NCBI GenBank assembly: GCA_033065855.1
Contig: JAVXUO010000875.1
Location: 1-64,000 of the forward strand
Direction: 5' to 3'
Origin: Escallonia rubra
Taxonomy: Eukaryota > Streptophyta > Magnoliopsida > Escalloniales > Escalloniaceae
DNA length: 64,000 bases
In this document: one piece after another, positions 33,240-45,105 of the stretch
Position numbering within the stretch: position 1 is the first letter of the stretch
Layout of the letters: the number at the start of each line of letters is the position of its first letter
Position numbers and translations under genes: made by a program
Notes under the pieces: model-generated
The model's database searches: none
Seen by the model: the letters and a program-made list of their open reading frames with translations, nothing else
What the model was told of the DNA's origin: nothing

Positions 33240-33721
33240 CCCAGAATCTGTAAAAACTAAAGTCAATATTTTTCAATAAAAGTCAAAAAGCGAGGATGAA
33301 CAAAAAGGACTTCTTTTTTTTCTTGCAACATCCACAGCTTCAGGAAGGGGCAAAAAAATGGCAATTTAGTGCAAAGAGCTAAAACTTCAAATATAGCACC
33401 AAGGTTTCATTTGAGATCTTGCTTTGCATTATTAAGATGTGTAATTTAATGTGGGTTACCTTAAAGAAGCCCCGTAAGGAATTTCATTAATAGCTAGTAC
33501 GGTCCACCCCTGCACTTACTCCAGCAGCAGCAGAAATCCTTGGTTTACAAAACTCTTTAGGAAATGGCTTGTTTATGGCATTAATAAAGAGTTATCCAAT
33601 ATTGATCATTGTAGATCCTAATACCGTAACAATTATAAGCATGAGAATGGGACCCAACCGCGTTCCCTCAATGACTACAACTGAACAATTTTTCTTTTTG
33701 TGATCGGTCTTTTTATTCTAA
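33240..33721. other. Upstream (promoter) region of NLR-A
   Basis: About 480 bp between the ATG and the Helitron end, conserved in arm 2. Arm 2 has two extra insertions here: the Tourist MITE at 51,128-51,521, and about 80 bp around 51,000-51,075 (AACTGGCCGCCACCC). I cannot place a TATA box with confidence. Confidence 0.5.
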
Positions 33722-35439
33722 CTAGTAAGGATCAAGTGCTATTCAAAAAATAAAATGTTATTAATCTTGGTGAAAAACACAATTAAAATTAATTAATACG
33801 GTTATTATAATTAAATCATAATAAATAAATCAGTTATTAACCGCTAATCATAGACTTAAAGTAGCGGAAAGTTCATTGCATAACATATGGTCTTATTTTC
33901 AAACCCGAGTTGTTAATGTCAATTGTCACCAATATTTATAACATACTTATTCTTTTGTCACATCAAATTGGCGTTAAAAAGAATTATGATTGTTCTATAA
34001 TATATCTTGTAACACAAAGTACACTAAACACTAAAATCAGTTTCAAACATCTTCCACAAGTATCTAACTCTCAAGGAACACAACAAGTTTGACATTACAC
34101 TTATAGAAGTGAAAAAAGTATTTCAAAATCAATTAACGTCGACTGTATATGTTTGAGCGGTCCAACTTCTTGTAATGTATTTCTATGGCATGTATATAAC
34201 TACAAGAAGTGAATATGAGGATAAGTTTGAATTAAAACATGATATAAATAAAAGTTTAATAATTTATCCAAAAAGAATTGTCGAAAGTAAAGTGTCTAAC
34301 GGAAGGAGTTCTGACTAATAAATGTATTTTGTAGGTTAGGAGCTTCTATTTTGCATCTTTAAAATCCAGAATCAAATAAACTAAAGAGATCTAGTAGGGC
34401 ACATATGAAAGAATCAATTACTTAAGCAAAAATCTAGTAGCTATAGCTTTTAAGGATTGTTGGTGGTCAAAATAATCCCTACAATTATGGTCTTTAGGTA
34501 TTAGTCTAGTCTATTGAAGTATAATTTTCATGTATATCTTAATTAAAGATTAAGGAACAGAGTAAGCCCTTTTTCTTTTTTTTCTAGCTCAAATTTCAAA
34601 TTTCGAGTACAACTTATCTAAAACTACACTTAAACTTAATGTTACCTTCTTTTTTCTACTTCCTTGTTAAAAAAATCTATTCAGTACTCTAAATTTTAGT
34701 CATTAAACACTTGAGATTATTTTATTTGTTGAGGGTCAGATCCTCACCTGTTTTGGTTGTATTCATAGTCTTTTATCACTAAGAGTTATAAGTTATAAGC
34801 ACTCTCACTATTTAGCATCACTTTCTTAAAAGTTATAAGCACTCTCACTATTTAGAAACCTTTTAGACTTAAAAATAGTATTTGAATAAAATAATGTTCA
34901 ATCATTTTGTGCATAAGTCGAGAGTTTTTTAGGTTAAAAGAATATTAGTAATTTTAGCTCAAATAAGTTAGAGTCATTATCAATTGCATTTTATCTAATT
35001 CTATCACTTATAAGAGTCCGATATACAAAGACAATAGCCATATGAAGAACATATTATCATGTAAGTATATAGTATTCTGGGATTACAGTGAACCATAGAA
35101 AGATAATAACAATACGAAAAACATGTTATCATGCAAATAAGGGTATTCCAATTATTCTAATATGAACATATGATCATTTACTTGTCACAAATTCAAACTA
35201 TAATTAGGAGCATAACAATATGATGTAGCAATTCTTATGCATTTTAAAATTTCTAAAAAAACTCCCGTTTTATGATAGCTTTCTTATACAAATGTATTTA
35301 AAATCTAGAATTAAGTTTCAAGTTTACGATGTATCAATGTACTAATATTTTTGCACTCAAATCTACATATATGCACAATAATTCAAATATGTAGGATATG
35401 CATCCACATAAAATATGACATACAAAACTGGGTTAATGA

Positions 35440-35880
35440 AAAAACTATTCCCTAACGTTTACACGTATTTGTACTTCGCTCCCCGTATCTACAACTTTGA
35501 CAATAATGGTCCTTGAGGTTTACAAAGTCATTGTAAATAGTTCCAAAATTGGATGGTCGTTCAAATTCGGACATTAAATATGCATGTGTTGTGCACATAC
35601 CATTTTGGCATGGGTAAATCTGTCATTTTGCCTAGGGTTAAATACAAAGTTGTCCCCTGAGTTGACACATTTTTACAAGTCGCTCCCCGTGTTTGTAACT
35701 TTTGCAATAATATTCTCTGACCTTGACAAAATCATTGCAAACGAGTCCAAAATTGGACGTCCGTTTAAAATCTAACGTTAAGTCTGCATGTGCTGTGCAC
35801 ATGCCTTTTTGGCATGGGAATATCTGTCAATTCTCACCCATCTCCCTTTCTCTCTGTGTGTTTAATTTCCCCTGCTTCTT
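35440..35880. repeat. Two diverged ~220-bp direct repeats
   Basis: Each copy has GCTCCCCGT(A/G)T, TTTG(C/A)CAATAAT, TCATTG(T/C)AAA and GCATGTG(T/C)TGTGCACAT then TTTTGGCATGGG. The mirror pair is at about 48,480-48,880. The sequence has the look of a dispersed repeat family; TGTGCACA is a short palindrome. Confidence 0.75.
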
Positions 35881-36751
35881 CTCTCTCATTTTATGTTGTC
35901 ATGTAAGTATATGATATTCCGGGCTAAATGAACCATAAAAAGACAATAACTATACGAAGAATATGATGTCATGTATATAGGGATATTTCAATTATTCTAA
36001 TATGAACATAGGATTATTTACTTGTCATAACCTCAAATTATAATTGAGAGCAGAATAATGTGATGTAGCAATTCTTATGCATTTCAAATTTAAAAAAAAA
36101 AACTCTAAATTTATGATAGTTTTCTTATATCAATATATCCATTTATAAAATCTAGAATTAAACTTCAAATTTACGATTGTATTAATTTACTAATATGTTT
36201 GTATTGAAATCTAAACAAATTCACAATAATTCATGTATGTAGAATATGCATGAACATACAAATATGAAATACAAAATTAAAAAAGGATAGAGTTTCAGAT
36301 AAAATATTCAATTTAGTTGAGGTGTAATTTATTTTTTCTAAAAGGCTATAAAAATCTGCAAGTTGTTTTCTTTTATCGAACTTGCAAGTAGTTCTAAAGT
36401 AGTTCTAAGGTAGTTTAGTTTTAACGTGTAATGTATGCGATGGGTTTTGTTAGGAATTTCTTCGGTAATCAGAGGCCATGCAGGAGTTGAACGGTGATTT
36501 TATAGGATTTTCATAAGGTTTTTATTTTATTTTATAGTAAAAGTCAAAATAACCCTTAACTCTAACAAATTAAAAGCATATATTCTAGCAAGGGTGTCTG
36601 AGGAAAGAAGATTAATACCATATGAGAAGTCAAAAACACTCTCATTTTCTATTAAAACTCTAATTCAAAAAGGGTATTTAATGAAAAAAAAATTAAGTAA
36701 AAAATACCCTCAATCACTACTAATCTTGTATGAAGACTTCAAGTATATTAA

Positions 36752-36767
36752 GGGGGGGGGGGGGGGG
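36752..36767. repeat. Poly(G) run of 16
   Basis: Sixteen G in a row near the outer end of the second Helitron-like element. Confidence 0.95.
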
Positions 36768-36800
36768 ATTAATTGTTTAAGTTCATATGTGCTTATATAT

Positions 36801-36886
36801 ATAAGAAGATGATTCATTGCACGCGCTAACAACTTAAGGTAAGTTGACAACGCCATTTGACCATCCATCCATTGCAGATGGACAAA

Positions 36887-36927
<41 letters not shown>

Positions 36928-37200
36928 AAGTAAACTTCGTCATTTGCTACGTTATGTGACGGATGATGAAATTTACTATGCCGCCCCCATATTTACCCGC
37001 GAAACCCTTCGACTCATTAAATACCGTCGAGACATTTTGGTCAAAATCACTATACACTAGGTAATGTAGTGGATGAGTTTTTTTTCTCAAAAAAACAAAG
37101 TTAGACTTGGTCTGTCCATCCGCATTTTCTGAGAGATTTGGTTGAATGATCCGCTATGCCGAATAATTCCCAAAATAATTTTGTTATTATGCTGCCATGT
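36801..37200. repeat. Segment with the CCGCTAC…GTAGCGG motif family and (TA)n
   Basis: GCTACGTTATGTGACGGAT (about 36,949), GTAATGTAGTGGATGAG (about 37,062) and GATCCGCTATGCCG (about 37,148) are variants of the motif clustered at the ends of the PMD/Ulp1 element. A (TA)n tract lies at 36,891-36,925. It may be the end of a related element whose coding part is gone. Confidence 0.45.
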
Positions 37201-39300
37201 GAATAGCGTTTAGCCACAGAATAATTAAGTTCAATATAAAGAGCTAGTGCTTTGGTATTTCCAGTTCTTAGGCCTCCAGCTAAAATTTAGAATTCCAGAG
37301 CCTAACCAACTACTGGGCCCCACAGTCATGCTACCATCCGACCACCACCACACTCGGCGGCAAAATCGCCGGACCATTTCCACACGCAACCGAACTGTAT
37401 GGACGGACCACCATGTGCCGTTGTCGGACTGAATCCATGACCTCAAATTTATTTTTAAGATTCCAATTCCAAAATCTTTTAACGTTCCCAAACAAACAGA
37501 ATTAGAATACTATCATAATTCAAAATCTCAAAGAGTTAGAATTGAAAGACAACTCTAGTTTTTATTTCCTATTCCTCAATCCAATAGATCCTTGATAAAG
37601 TCAAGTATCAATAGATTCACGTCAAATGCTTAAACTAAGACAGTCGCATGCTTCAGGGTTCAAGAAGATGGAAGAAATCGCTTCTTACTTAGATATGCAG
37701 ATTGACCAGCGTTATACAAACAGACATAGACTAGAATCCCATCACAACTCCAATGTTCATACAGTGTTTACCTGTTCTGGGGAATGAGGTCTCCAATCAG
37801 CAACGCTTTGTTCGCTTCACTCAATATGTTGATTGCCTTATGACGAGGGAGGGGAACGGCTGATCAGCTTGTCTATGAGTTTTGATTGAAAAGAAAGGAA
37901 GACAAAGGGGAAGAAGAGAAAAGGATTAGAAACAGACCCTCTTTCCTTCCATTTTCTCCAAACTTCACAAACAGGGTGTTAAAGGCAGGGAAGGAGAAGA
38001 GAAACAAAGAAAGAAGGGCCGTCGCTGCAAATGGCTATTGATGAACTTACTTGTACTACACTCCTACACGACACGTTCCTTTGTATTCTTTTTCATCATT
38101 GACCAAATTTTGTAAGGGTTAATTACGTCCAACGAAAATAAGGTTTGAAAATTAACCTGAAACTACGTGAGGTTTGAAATTTACCTAAAACTACGTGAGG
38201 TTTGGCATATCGACACATTGAGCCAGCCCAAAAATGCACTCAAGGAAAACATAAAGGCAAACAACAATGCAAGTGCACGTAAAACCAAGAAAGTCGTATC
38301 CGTAAACGTTCACTTCACCTCAATCTCCATATTTTAATCGAAGAATTTCTTCTCCTTTTCAGTCATATCCAAAACCTAGTTGTATTTTGATTTTTGACTC
38401 CAGCATCTTCTGTGACCAAACATTAACTTTTGTAGTTAAGCTTTGGTCCGTAAAGTTAAGATATTAATGATCTCTCCAGAACTAAACGGACGCACTTCAT
38501 CTTGGATTAGTGCGAGACCGTAGTGTGTTAGCTCATTTTTTGGAGTCGGATCAGCATTTACACATCATTATGTGAAAGTGTATGTTTCTAAATCGCATAG
38601 AAAGCAATAGATGAAGAATAGCAACTAGTAAGTGGTCCGTTGTAGGGACTAGTAGTTCTCGTAGGTGTTGGCAAAAAATTAGCGGTGGGTGGCAGCGAAA
38701 GAAGAGGTAGCTCTCCAGTGGTGGTTTGAGGCTTTGGCCAGCGAATTCATTCAGATGTGTTCAATTACATGACCAATAAAGGGAGAAATAGAGAATCAGA
38801 GGGATCTCGTGTACTGTTTACCGAGTGTTATCTCTTCACAATGAAAAAAGTTGGGCATTTTGCCTCTTGACAATGAATAAGGCGAAAAGGGTGTGTGTTT
38901 GTCAGTGAATAACTGTAAGATGAAAATTTAATTTTACCCCCTTGTGTGTCGCTAAAAAGCCATATATTGGTATTTTAAAACTAGTTTTGACGATTGAAAA
39001 TCAATAATCCTCACTTTTTAGGATTATTGATTAAATCAGTTTTCAGTTTCTTAAGATAGATTAAATCTCTTAATCTTTTTTACCAGACACCTACATATCT
39101 AATTAAATTTAGATTAAATCAGATGTGATTATCCCAAAATCAACGCCAAAATACTCTAAAATAAAAATATCCTGTATTTTATTAAATTCTCAATGTGAGA
39201 ACGAGTTCGACCTTCCAACCGCCGGAGTGACAGTTTTCTTGGATGAAGACGTCGCTTACTGTCTCAGCAGCAATTTGAAATGTCCCAATGGACGAAGAGA
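37201..39300. other. Intergenic, no recognisable gene
   Basis: Mixed AT-rich DNA. About 38,150-38,215 contains a short direct repeat (AACTACGTGAGGTTTG twice). Short open frames near 37,250-37,490 and 39,125-39,322 show no familiar motif. Confidence 0.4.
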
Positions 39301-40950
39301 CGCTCTTACTTATCAGCAATAATTAAAACCACGAGTTGACTTGGACCATTAGTAATTTATATTTATATAACTAGACTCGGACAAAGAGTTGAGATTTTTT
39401 TCGGGTAATTTATTAGCAATAATTTAAACCACGAGTTGGATTATCAACACAAAAACTTGAGACTTTTTCCGGGTAATTTATATAACTAGATCGACTCGGA
39501 CAAAGAAAAGGAAGTATATTAATAAAGCCGACCAAAAACTTAAAAAGACAATAATGACTTATCAACACAAAAACTTAAAAAGACGAGTTGATTTGGACCA
39601 TTAGTATAGAAAGTAGAAATAAATCTTAGACCAAATAAATGAAGTAATTACAGGGCCTCGAGTTAGTTCCAGAATTAGTTCTCAAAATAGAACCTCGTAA
39701 TCGGTGCTACTTTTATGTTCATTTAGATTCTCCTGGGTGTGTTTTTCATAATGTTACTAGTCTTGACGGCACAGTGAGTAACAACGGCTAGAATACTCGT
39801 CGAGAAAGTCCATAGAAATGGTATTTTCACTTTTCTTTTTTAAAGATTTTTTCTATCACCTTTTGTTCTTTTTGTTCTTGAAAATGAACTTTGATAATAA
39901 CGGCTAATCTTATAGCAAAAGATAGATAAGTGAAATGTAAAAGGGTAAAGTAACAGTCCTTGCCAAATAATAACAGTAATAATCGTAATAAAATAACAAA
40001 AAAGAATGACAATAATGACATATAATAAAAATAACTCGTGTGTTGAGGTGTATTAATAAAGCTGACCAAGAAGACAATAAAAGACGTAAAATATGAGAAT
40101 ATTATGCACATGCACGCTTGCGAGCACTCACAAAAACACACATAGATACGTATATGTACCTTGTCACTTGATAATCAAAGGACGAAACATATATATAGTA
40201 TGTATAGGACTTGAAGAAAAAGAAGGGATACTAGTTTGTTAAATTGTGAGAAAATGTTGATTTTGTCCAAAATATGTAAAACATTCAAGATTTGAGGAAG
40301 AGATATAAAATTTAAAAATGGGAGAGAGAAAGAGAGAGTGAAACTCTGTGTGTGTGGAATTGGAAGCCTATTAATAGAACTTTAAGTGAGACATATTGAC
40401 ATAAAAGAAAGAAAATTAACAAATTCATTTGATTGGTAGAAGTCTAACTGACAAATTTATATTCTCTCAGCTCCATCTTTACTCTATAGTAGATTTATGT
40501 TACATCTTCTTAAATATCTTGCGGTCTTTTTAGAAACTACTTTTGAAAAGGTAGCGAAGCTAGTCGAGTCCTAAATTGAGTATACTTCGGTTAACCTAGT
40601 CAAGCTTGGTTTTAGCTCAACTCAGAGTTAGACTCATAGACATGCATTTTGTTATAAATTTTATTATATTTCTGATAGGATTGTATAAACATCAGTGTAA
40701 TATTTGGACTTTAACAAGAAGTAGCGTGCGTGCCTAGGCTCGTAAGTAATGAGAAAATCATGTTTTTTTGTACTATTCTCTTTGAAGATCGAAAAGAAAT
40801 GGACGAATTGCTCATCTCTCAAACTCTCTGCTTAAAGAAATGGACGAATTGAAGAGTTCAAGGACTGGGAAGCAAAGTTAAATTCAAGGACTAAATTAGG
40901 AAAGTTGAACTCGGAAGCAAAGTCAACACATGTCCACATCCACTGAACCG

Positions 40951-41900
40951 ATTTAAATTGTTGCTGATAAAGTAAGCCCCCATTGTTGCTAATAAAGTAA
41001 GTGGAGGCTTACTTTGTCAGCAACAATTTAAATCGGTTCAGTGGATGAGGACATTGGGCCCCGGGGCTTACTTTATCAGCAATAATATAAAGGGGCTTCA
41101 GTGGATGAGGACATCCGGGGCATTGTTGCTGATAAAGTAAGCCTCCATTGTTGCTGATAAAGTGAGTGGAGGCTTACTTTGTCAGCAACAATTTAAATCG
41201 GTTCAGTGGATGAGGACATTCGGGCCCCGGGGCTTACTTTATCGGCGATAGTATAAAGGGGCTTCAGTGGATGAGGATATTCGGGGCATTGTTGCTGATA
41301 AAGTAAGCCTCCATTGTTGCTGATAAAGTGAGTGGAGGCTTACTTTGTCAGCAACAATTTAAATCGGTTCAGTGGATGAGGACATTCGGGCCCCGGGGCT
41401 TACTTTATCAGCAATAATATAAAGGGGCTTCAGTGGATGAGGACATCCGGGGCATTGTTGCTGATAAAGTAAGCCTCCATTGTTGCTGATAAAGTGAGTG
41501 GAGGCTTACTTTGTCAGCAACAATTTAAATCGGTTCAGTGGATGAGGACATTCGGGCCCCGGGGCTTACTTTATCGGCGATAGTATAAAGGGGCTTCAGT
41601 GGATGAGGACATTCGGGGCATTGTTGCTGATAAAGTAAGCCTCCATTGTTGCTGATAAAGTGAGTGGAGGCTTACTTTGTCAGCAACAATTTAAATCGGT
41701 TCAGTGGATGAGGACATTCGGGCCCCGGGGCTTACTTTATCGGCAATAGTATAAAGCGGCTTCAGTGGATGAGGACATCTGGGGCTTACTTTATCAGCAA
41801 TAATTTAAATCGGTTCAGTGGTTGAGGACATTCGGGGCCTACTTTATCAGCAATAATTTAAATCAGTTCAGTGGTTGAGGACATCCGTTGACTTGATGAA
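40951..41900. repeat. 166-bp satellite array with an internal hairpin
   Basis: The marker AGT(G/A)AGTGGAGGCTTAC recurs at 40,996, 41,161, 41,328, 41,493 and 41,659 (spacings 165, 167, 165, 166). Each full unit carries TTGTTGCTGATAAAGTAAGC and, ~20 nt beyond it, its reverse complement with a single mismatch (…GCTTACTTTGTCAGCAACAA): a ~25-bp stem with a ~19-nt loop. Between hairpins are AATCGGTTCAGTGGATGAGG and GGGCCCCGGGGCTTACTTTA. The last units are partial. Confidence 0.95.
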
Positions 41901-42674
41901 CAATAATTTGAATTGGTTCAACACAAAAGCTGGAGAATTTTTTATGAGATGTACAATTGGAGACTTGAAAAAAAGCGGAGTTGAGTCGGACCATTCAGTG
42001 TAGAAAATAAAAATAAAATTTTAGACCAAATAAAAAATTAAATAATGACAAAGAAGTAATTCCCGAAATTAATTCTCAAAATAGAAATAGAACGATCTTA
42101 GTTTGAAAATTATTTTTTTGCAATTAAGGGGGTTTATAGGCATGCTTATATAGCTTATCTTTGCCACGGGATGAAGATTATTTTTTTATGCAGTTAGCGC
42201 GATAATATTGCAAAGGTGAATGAATTTGGTACCTAAAATTTTCCTTTTGTCGTTGAAGAAGTGTATTTATTACTAACAATAATGACAAAACAGATCTCAG
42301 AGTAACAAAATTCATCTCTGCACATACCACTTCCATTTTCGTCATTAAAGGGAGTACCATTATGTTGCGAGGAACTCAATCAGCAATAACTGCTAATCTT
42401 TTAGCAACAAATAAAGAATTAAACCGTTAAACGGTTAAAAGATAGTCCTTGTCATATAATAGTAGTAATAATAATCATAATAAACAGACAAAATAATAAC
42501 ATTAATGACATATAAGGAGAATAACTCATGTGTTGAGGTGTATTAATAGAGCCGACCAAGAAGAGAATAAAAAGACATAAAATTTGAGAATATTATACAC
42601 ATACATGCTTGCGAGCACCCCCCAATACCACCACCACCACCACCACCACACCCACCCACCCTGTCACCTGATAG

Positions 42675-42676
<2 letters not shown>

Positions 42677-42750
<74 letters not shown>
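42677..42750. repeat. (TA)n microsatellite
   Basis: About 37 TA units with two CA interruptions, preceded by a CCA/CAC-rich tract at about 42,620-42,660. Confidence 0.95.
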
Positions 42751-42753
<3 letters not shown>

Positions 42754-43079
42754 GGTACAGGGCATGAAGTTAAGGTGAAGGAGGAGAGGGGTGGTTATTA
42801 GGTTCGTTAAATTGTATGAAAATATTGATCTTGTCCAACATATAGAAAAGATTCAAGATTGAAGAGATAGATATAAATTTAAGAGAGGGATAGAGAGATT
42901 GGCAAAATCTTAGGGAGTAATGGAATTGGAAACTTATTAATGGAATTCGAAATGGAACATATGACATGAAAGTGTGAGTATTGATAAACTCATTTGATTG
43001 GTTGAAGTTCAAACCGCAAAATTGACATTCTCTCTATTCCAGCTTTACTCTGTACTCAATTTATGTAACATCTTCTTGA

Positions 43080-43522
43080 CGTTTGGATGATGCAATTGAA
43101 CTGTGAATTTCACTTTTATAGAGGATTTTGAAATACATTGTATAAAATCCTTTATTTGAATATTAATAAGATAGATTTACAAAATTTTAGGAGGGGTTTG
43201 GAAATGAAATTTGGTGTGTTAAAATTTTCTCTAGAAATAACTAGTCCAGACAAGTTATTTGTCAAATCCCTTCCACAAAAAGAGTCTCCATAATTTTAGG
43301 TAGCTTCTTGGATTTTAAAAAAAAAAACTCTCTCTCATTAGTTTATAGCTATACACCATCAAATTGTATAGGTTCAGATTTTTAAATATAAATTCACATA
43401 TAAAATCTACGAAATCACCCAAATACTAAATTTGTAATTCCATAAATTTGTAAATCAATGAATTTTAAAATGAATGTATTTTGAAATACAAGGTACTTTG
43501 AAATTCTTCATCCAAACACGCT
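43080..43522. mobile_element. MITE in copy B (CGTTTGGATGA ends)
   Basis: Left end CGTTTGGATGA and right end TCATCCAAACACG are inverted. Copy A shows the uninterrupted site (ACATCTTCTTAAATATC… then TCTTTTTAGAAACTAC). AT-rich and non-coding. Confidence 0.6.
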
Positions 43523-43601
43523 TTTATTGTCTTTTTAGAAGCTACTTTTGAAAAGGTAGCGAAGTTAGTCGAGTTTGAAGTTGAGTATGCTTTGGTAAAC
43601 A

Positions 43602-44008
43602 AGGGTACGTTTGAAATCATTTATAATTTTGGTTTTCAGTTTTCTAAAAAAATAAAAATGAAAATCAGTTTAGTTTTTATTTTTATAAAAACAAGTAGGT
43701 GCTTGATTATCCAGTTTTTATTTTGAATTTTTTCTTTACCATGTTTTTTCAGAACTCTCCAAAAGCACTGGTGGCGATGGTGGCGTTGGCAGTGGCGGCG
43801 GCGACCGTGGCTACGGTCTCAAAATAAAACAAAAACTGGAAATTCTAAACTCCAAAATGGAGTATAAAGAAACAATTATGTTTTAAAAACTAGTTTTCAA
43901 AGCTGACGGCAAAAAAAAAAACAGAAAATGTCTGTCAAACGATTTTTTTCTTCAATTTACAAAACTAGAGAAAAAAATAAAAAAAAAAGGTCATCAAACG
44001 TTGCCTTA
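43602..44008. mobile_element. MITE in copy B (GTACGTTTGA ends)
   Basis: Left GGGTACGTTTGAAATC and right GTCATCAAACGTTGCC are imperfect inverted ends. The empty site is visible in copy A (GGTTAACCTAGTCAAGC) against copy B (GGTAAAC…CTTAGTCAAGC). The interior contains a GGC/GGT-rich patch near 43,770. Confidence 0.55.
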
Positions 44009-44413
44009 GTCAAGCTTGCTTTTAGCGCAATTAAGAGTTAGACTCATAGACATGCGTTTTGTTCTATATTTTTTATATTTTCGATATGGTTCTATAAACA
44101 TAAGGGTATTAGTCGGGCTATATGAAAAAGTAGCGTGCCTACCGTTGTTAATAATAATAAAAACTCTTGTTTATTTATACTATTCACTATGAAAATGGGA
44201 AAGAAAGGAAGAATTGCTCCTCTCTTAAAGTCTAAGCTTAAAAGTGACAACGTGACCAATTTACAAAAAATGAAGAGTTCAAGGACTCAAAAGCAGAATT
44301 AAAAATTCAGAGACTAGGTCAAGAAAATGTGAATGGTTGAAGGGACCAAGATAAGTAAGCATATATTACATTAGATTATCAACAAGACAACGAGTTCGAC
44401 CTTCCAACCCCTG

Positions 44414-45105
44414 GTCTCTCATGGAACTTGTTTCGTTCGCCAGAAACAAACTCATACATGAGAAGTGTCCTCTTGAACCACTGTCCTTAGCAAGCAAAAT
44501 CAATGCAATGGCATTAGACAAATGGGGAGCCCTAAGAAACTCCAACAGGCTGAAAATTGTCAACAATATTTGAAATGCCCCACCGTTAGGTTGGAATAAG
44601 ATTAATTTTGATGCGGCCATTCGAGGTTCACAATTGTGTGCTGCCATTGTATGCCGTGACCACATGGGTGAGTACAAATATGGACACACCGAATTAATCA
44701 AAACAGGAAATGCTGAAGTAGCGGAGGCCAGTGCAGCTCTTCTAGCCATTCGATCGGCAATTCAATGCAAGAAGGAGTATGTCATAATCAAAGGTGACGC
44801 GGAGGTGATTATCAATTCGTTAAAAGGCTCCAACCTGAACGAGAATTGGAGAACTAAACCAATTCTAGAGGAAGCCAAAGCTCTTCTCATGAGAGTGAAT
44901 TGCTGGAATTTGAGTGTTATTCCAAGATGTGCTAACTCTGGTGCCCATAAGCTAGCTGCTGCTGCATTTCAATGTAATTTTTTTGATTTTGTTCCTTTTT
45001 CATCCAATCTTTTGTCTAACTTGGAAGAAGCTTAGGAACAAAGCTTGTTTTGGATATGTTTGTCTGTTGTTTGAATATATTCTTCCGTTAACAGAAAAAA
45101 AAAAA
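44414..45105 (+). mobile_element. 5'-truncated LINE 3' fragment with poly(A) and TSD
   Basis: The insertion is flanked by AACCCCTG (44,406-44,413 and 45,106-45,113) and ends in an A tract (about 45,095-45,107; its last As overlap the TSD). It carries the C-terminal part of LINE ORF2: FARNKLIHEKCPLEPLSLA (about 44,435), then an RNase H domain. This is ordinary target-primed integration with 5' truncation, unlike the 3'-deleted LINE at 11.4 kb. Confidence 0.85.
44580..45035 (+). pseudogene. LINE-derived RNase H domain fragment
   Basis: WNKINFDAAIRGSQL (about 44,592) has the first catalytic Asp, AEVAEASAALLAIRSAIQ the Glu, and IIKGDAEVIINSLKG the second Asp. RCANSGAHKLAAAAF matches the terminal 'R..N..AH.LA' block, with Ser where the last catalytic Asp/Asn often lies. 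The open frame from 44,634 has 133 codons; the true domain begins earlier, after a stop near 44,572. It has no promoter or start of its own and probably makes no protein. Confidence 0.8.

Larger units (their letters stand above)
29444..35880. repeat. Inverted duplication, arm 1 (contains NLR-A)
   Basis: It matches the reverse complement of about 48,450-55,615 over the gene's downstream flank, the whole NLR, and about 2.6 kb of upstream DNA including a Helitron 3' end. Shared landmarks: the GC-rich island (29,690-29,805), AACAACCATGGGAAAATGAAA after the stop, GGGACCCAACCGCGTTCCC upstream, and a pair of diverged ~220-bp repeats (35,440-35,880). Arm 1 lacks the Tourist MITE seen in arm 2. Confidence 0.92.
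33722..36800 (-). mobile_element. Second Helitron-like element, minus orientation
   Basis: On the minus strand the end reads …GATCCTTACTAG followed by T at 33,721, with a decayed hairpin arm. The interior resembles 23,934 onward (AATTAAATC(A/G)TAATAA; TTAATGTCAA; TCTTTTGTCACATCA). Inside are a duplicated block (35,040-35,400 and 35,895-36,250) and a nested repeat at 35,440-35,880. Only the part to about 35,880 is shared with arm 2. The 5' limit near CTTATATATATAAG (about 36,790) is tentative. Confidence 0.6.

Noticed and set aside
30585..33279. Several 67-99-codon plus-strand frames within NLR-A, and their mirror frames in NLR-B
   Set aside because: They are antisense shadows of the NLR coding sequence.
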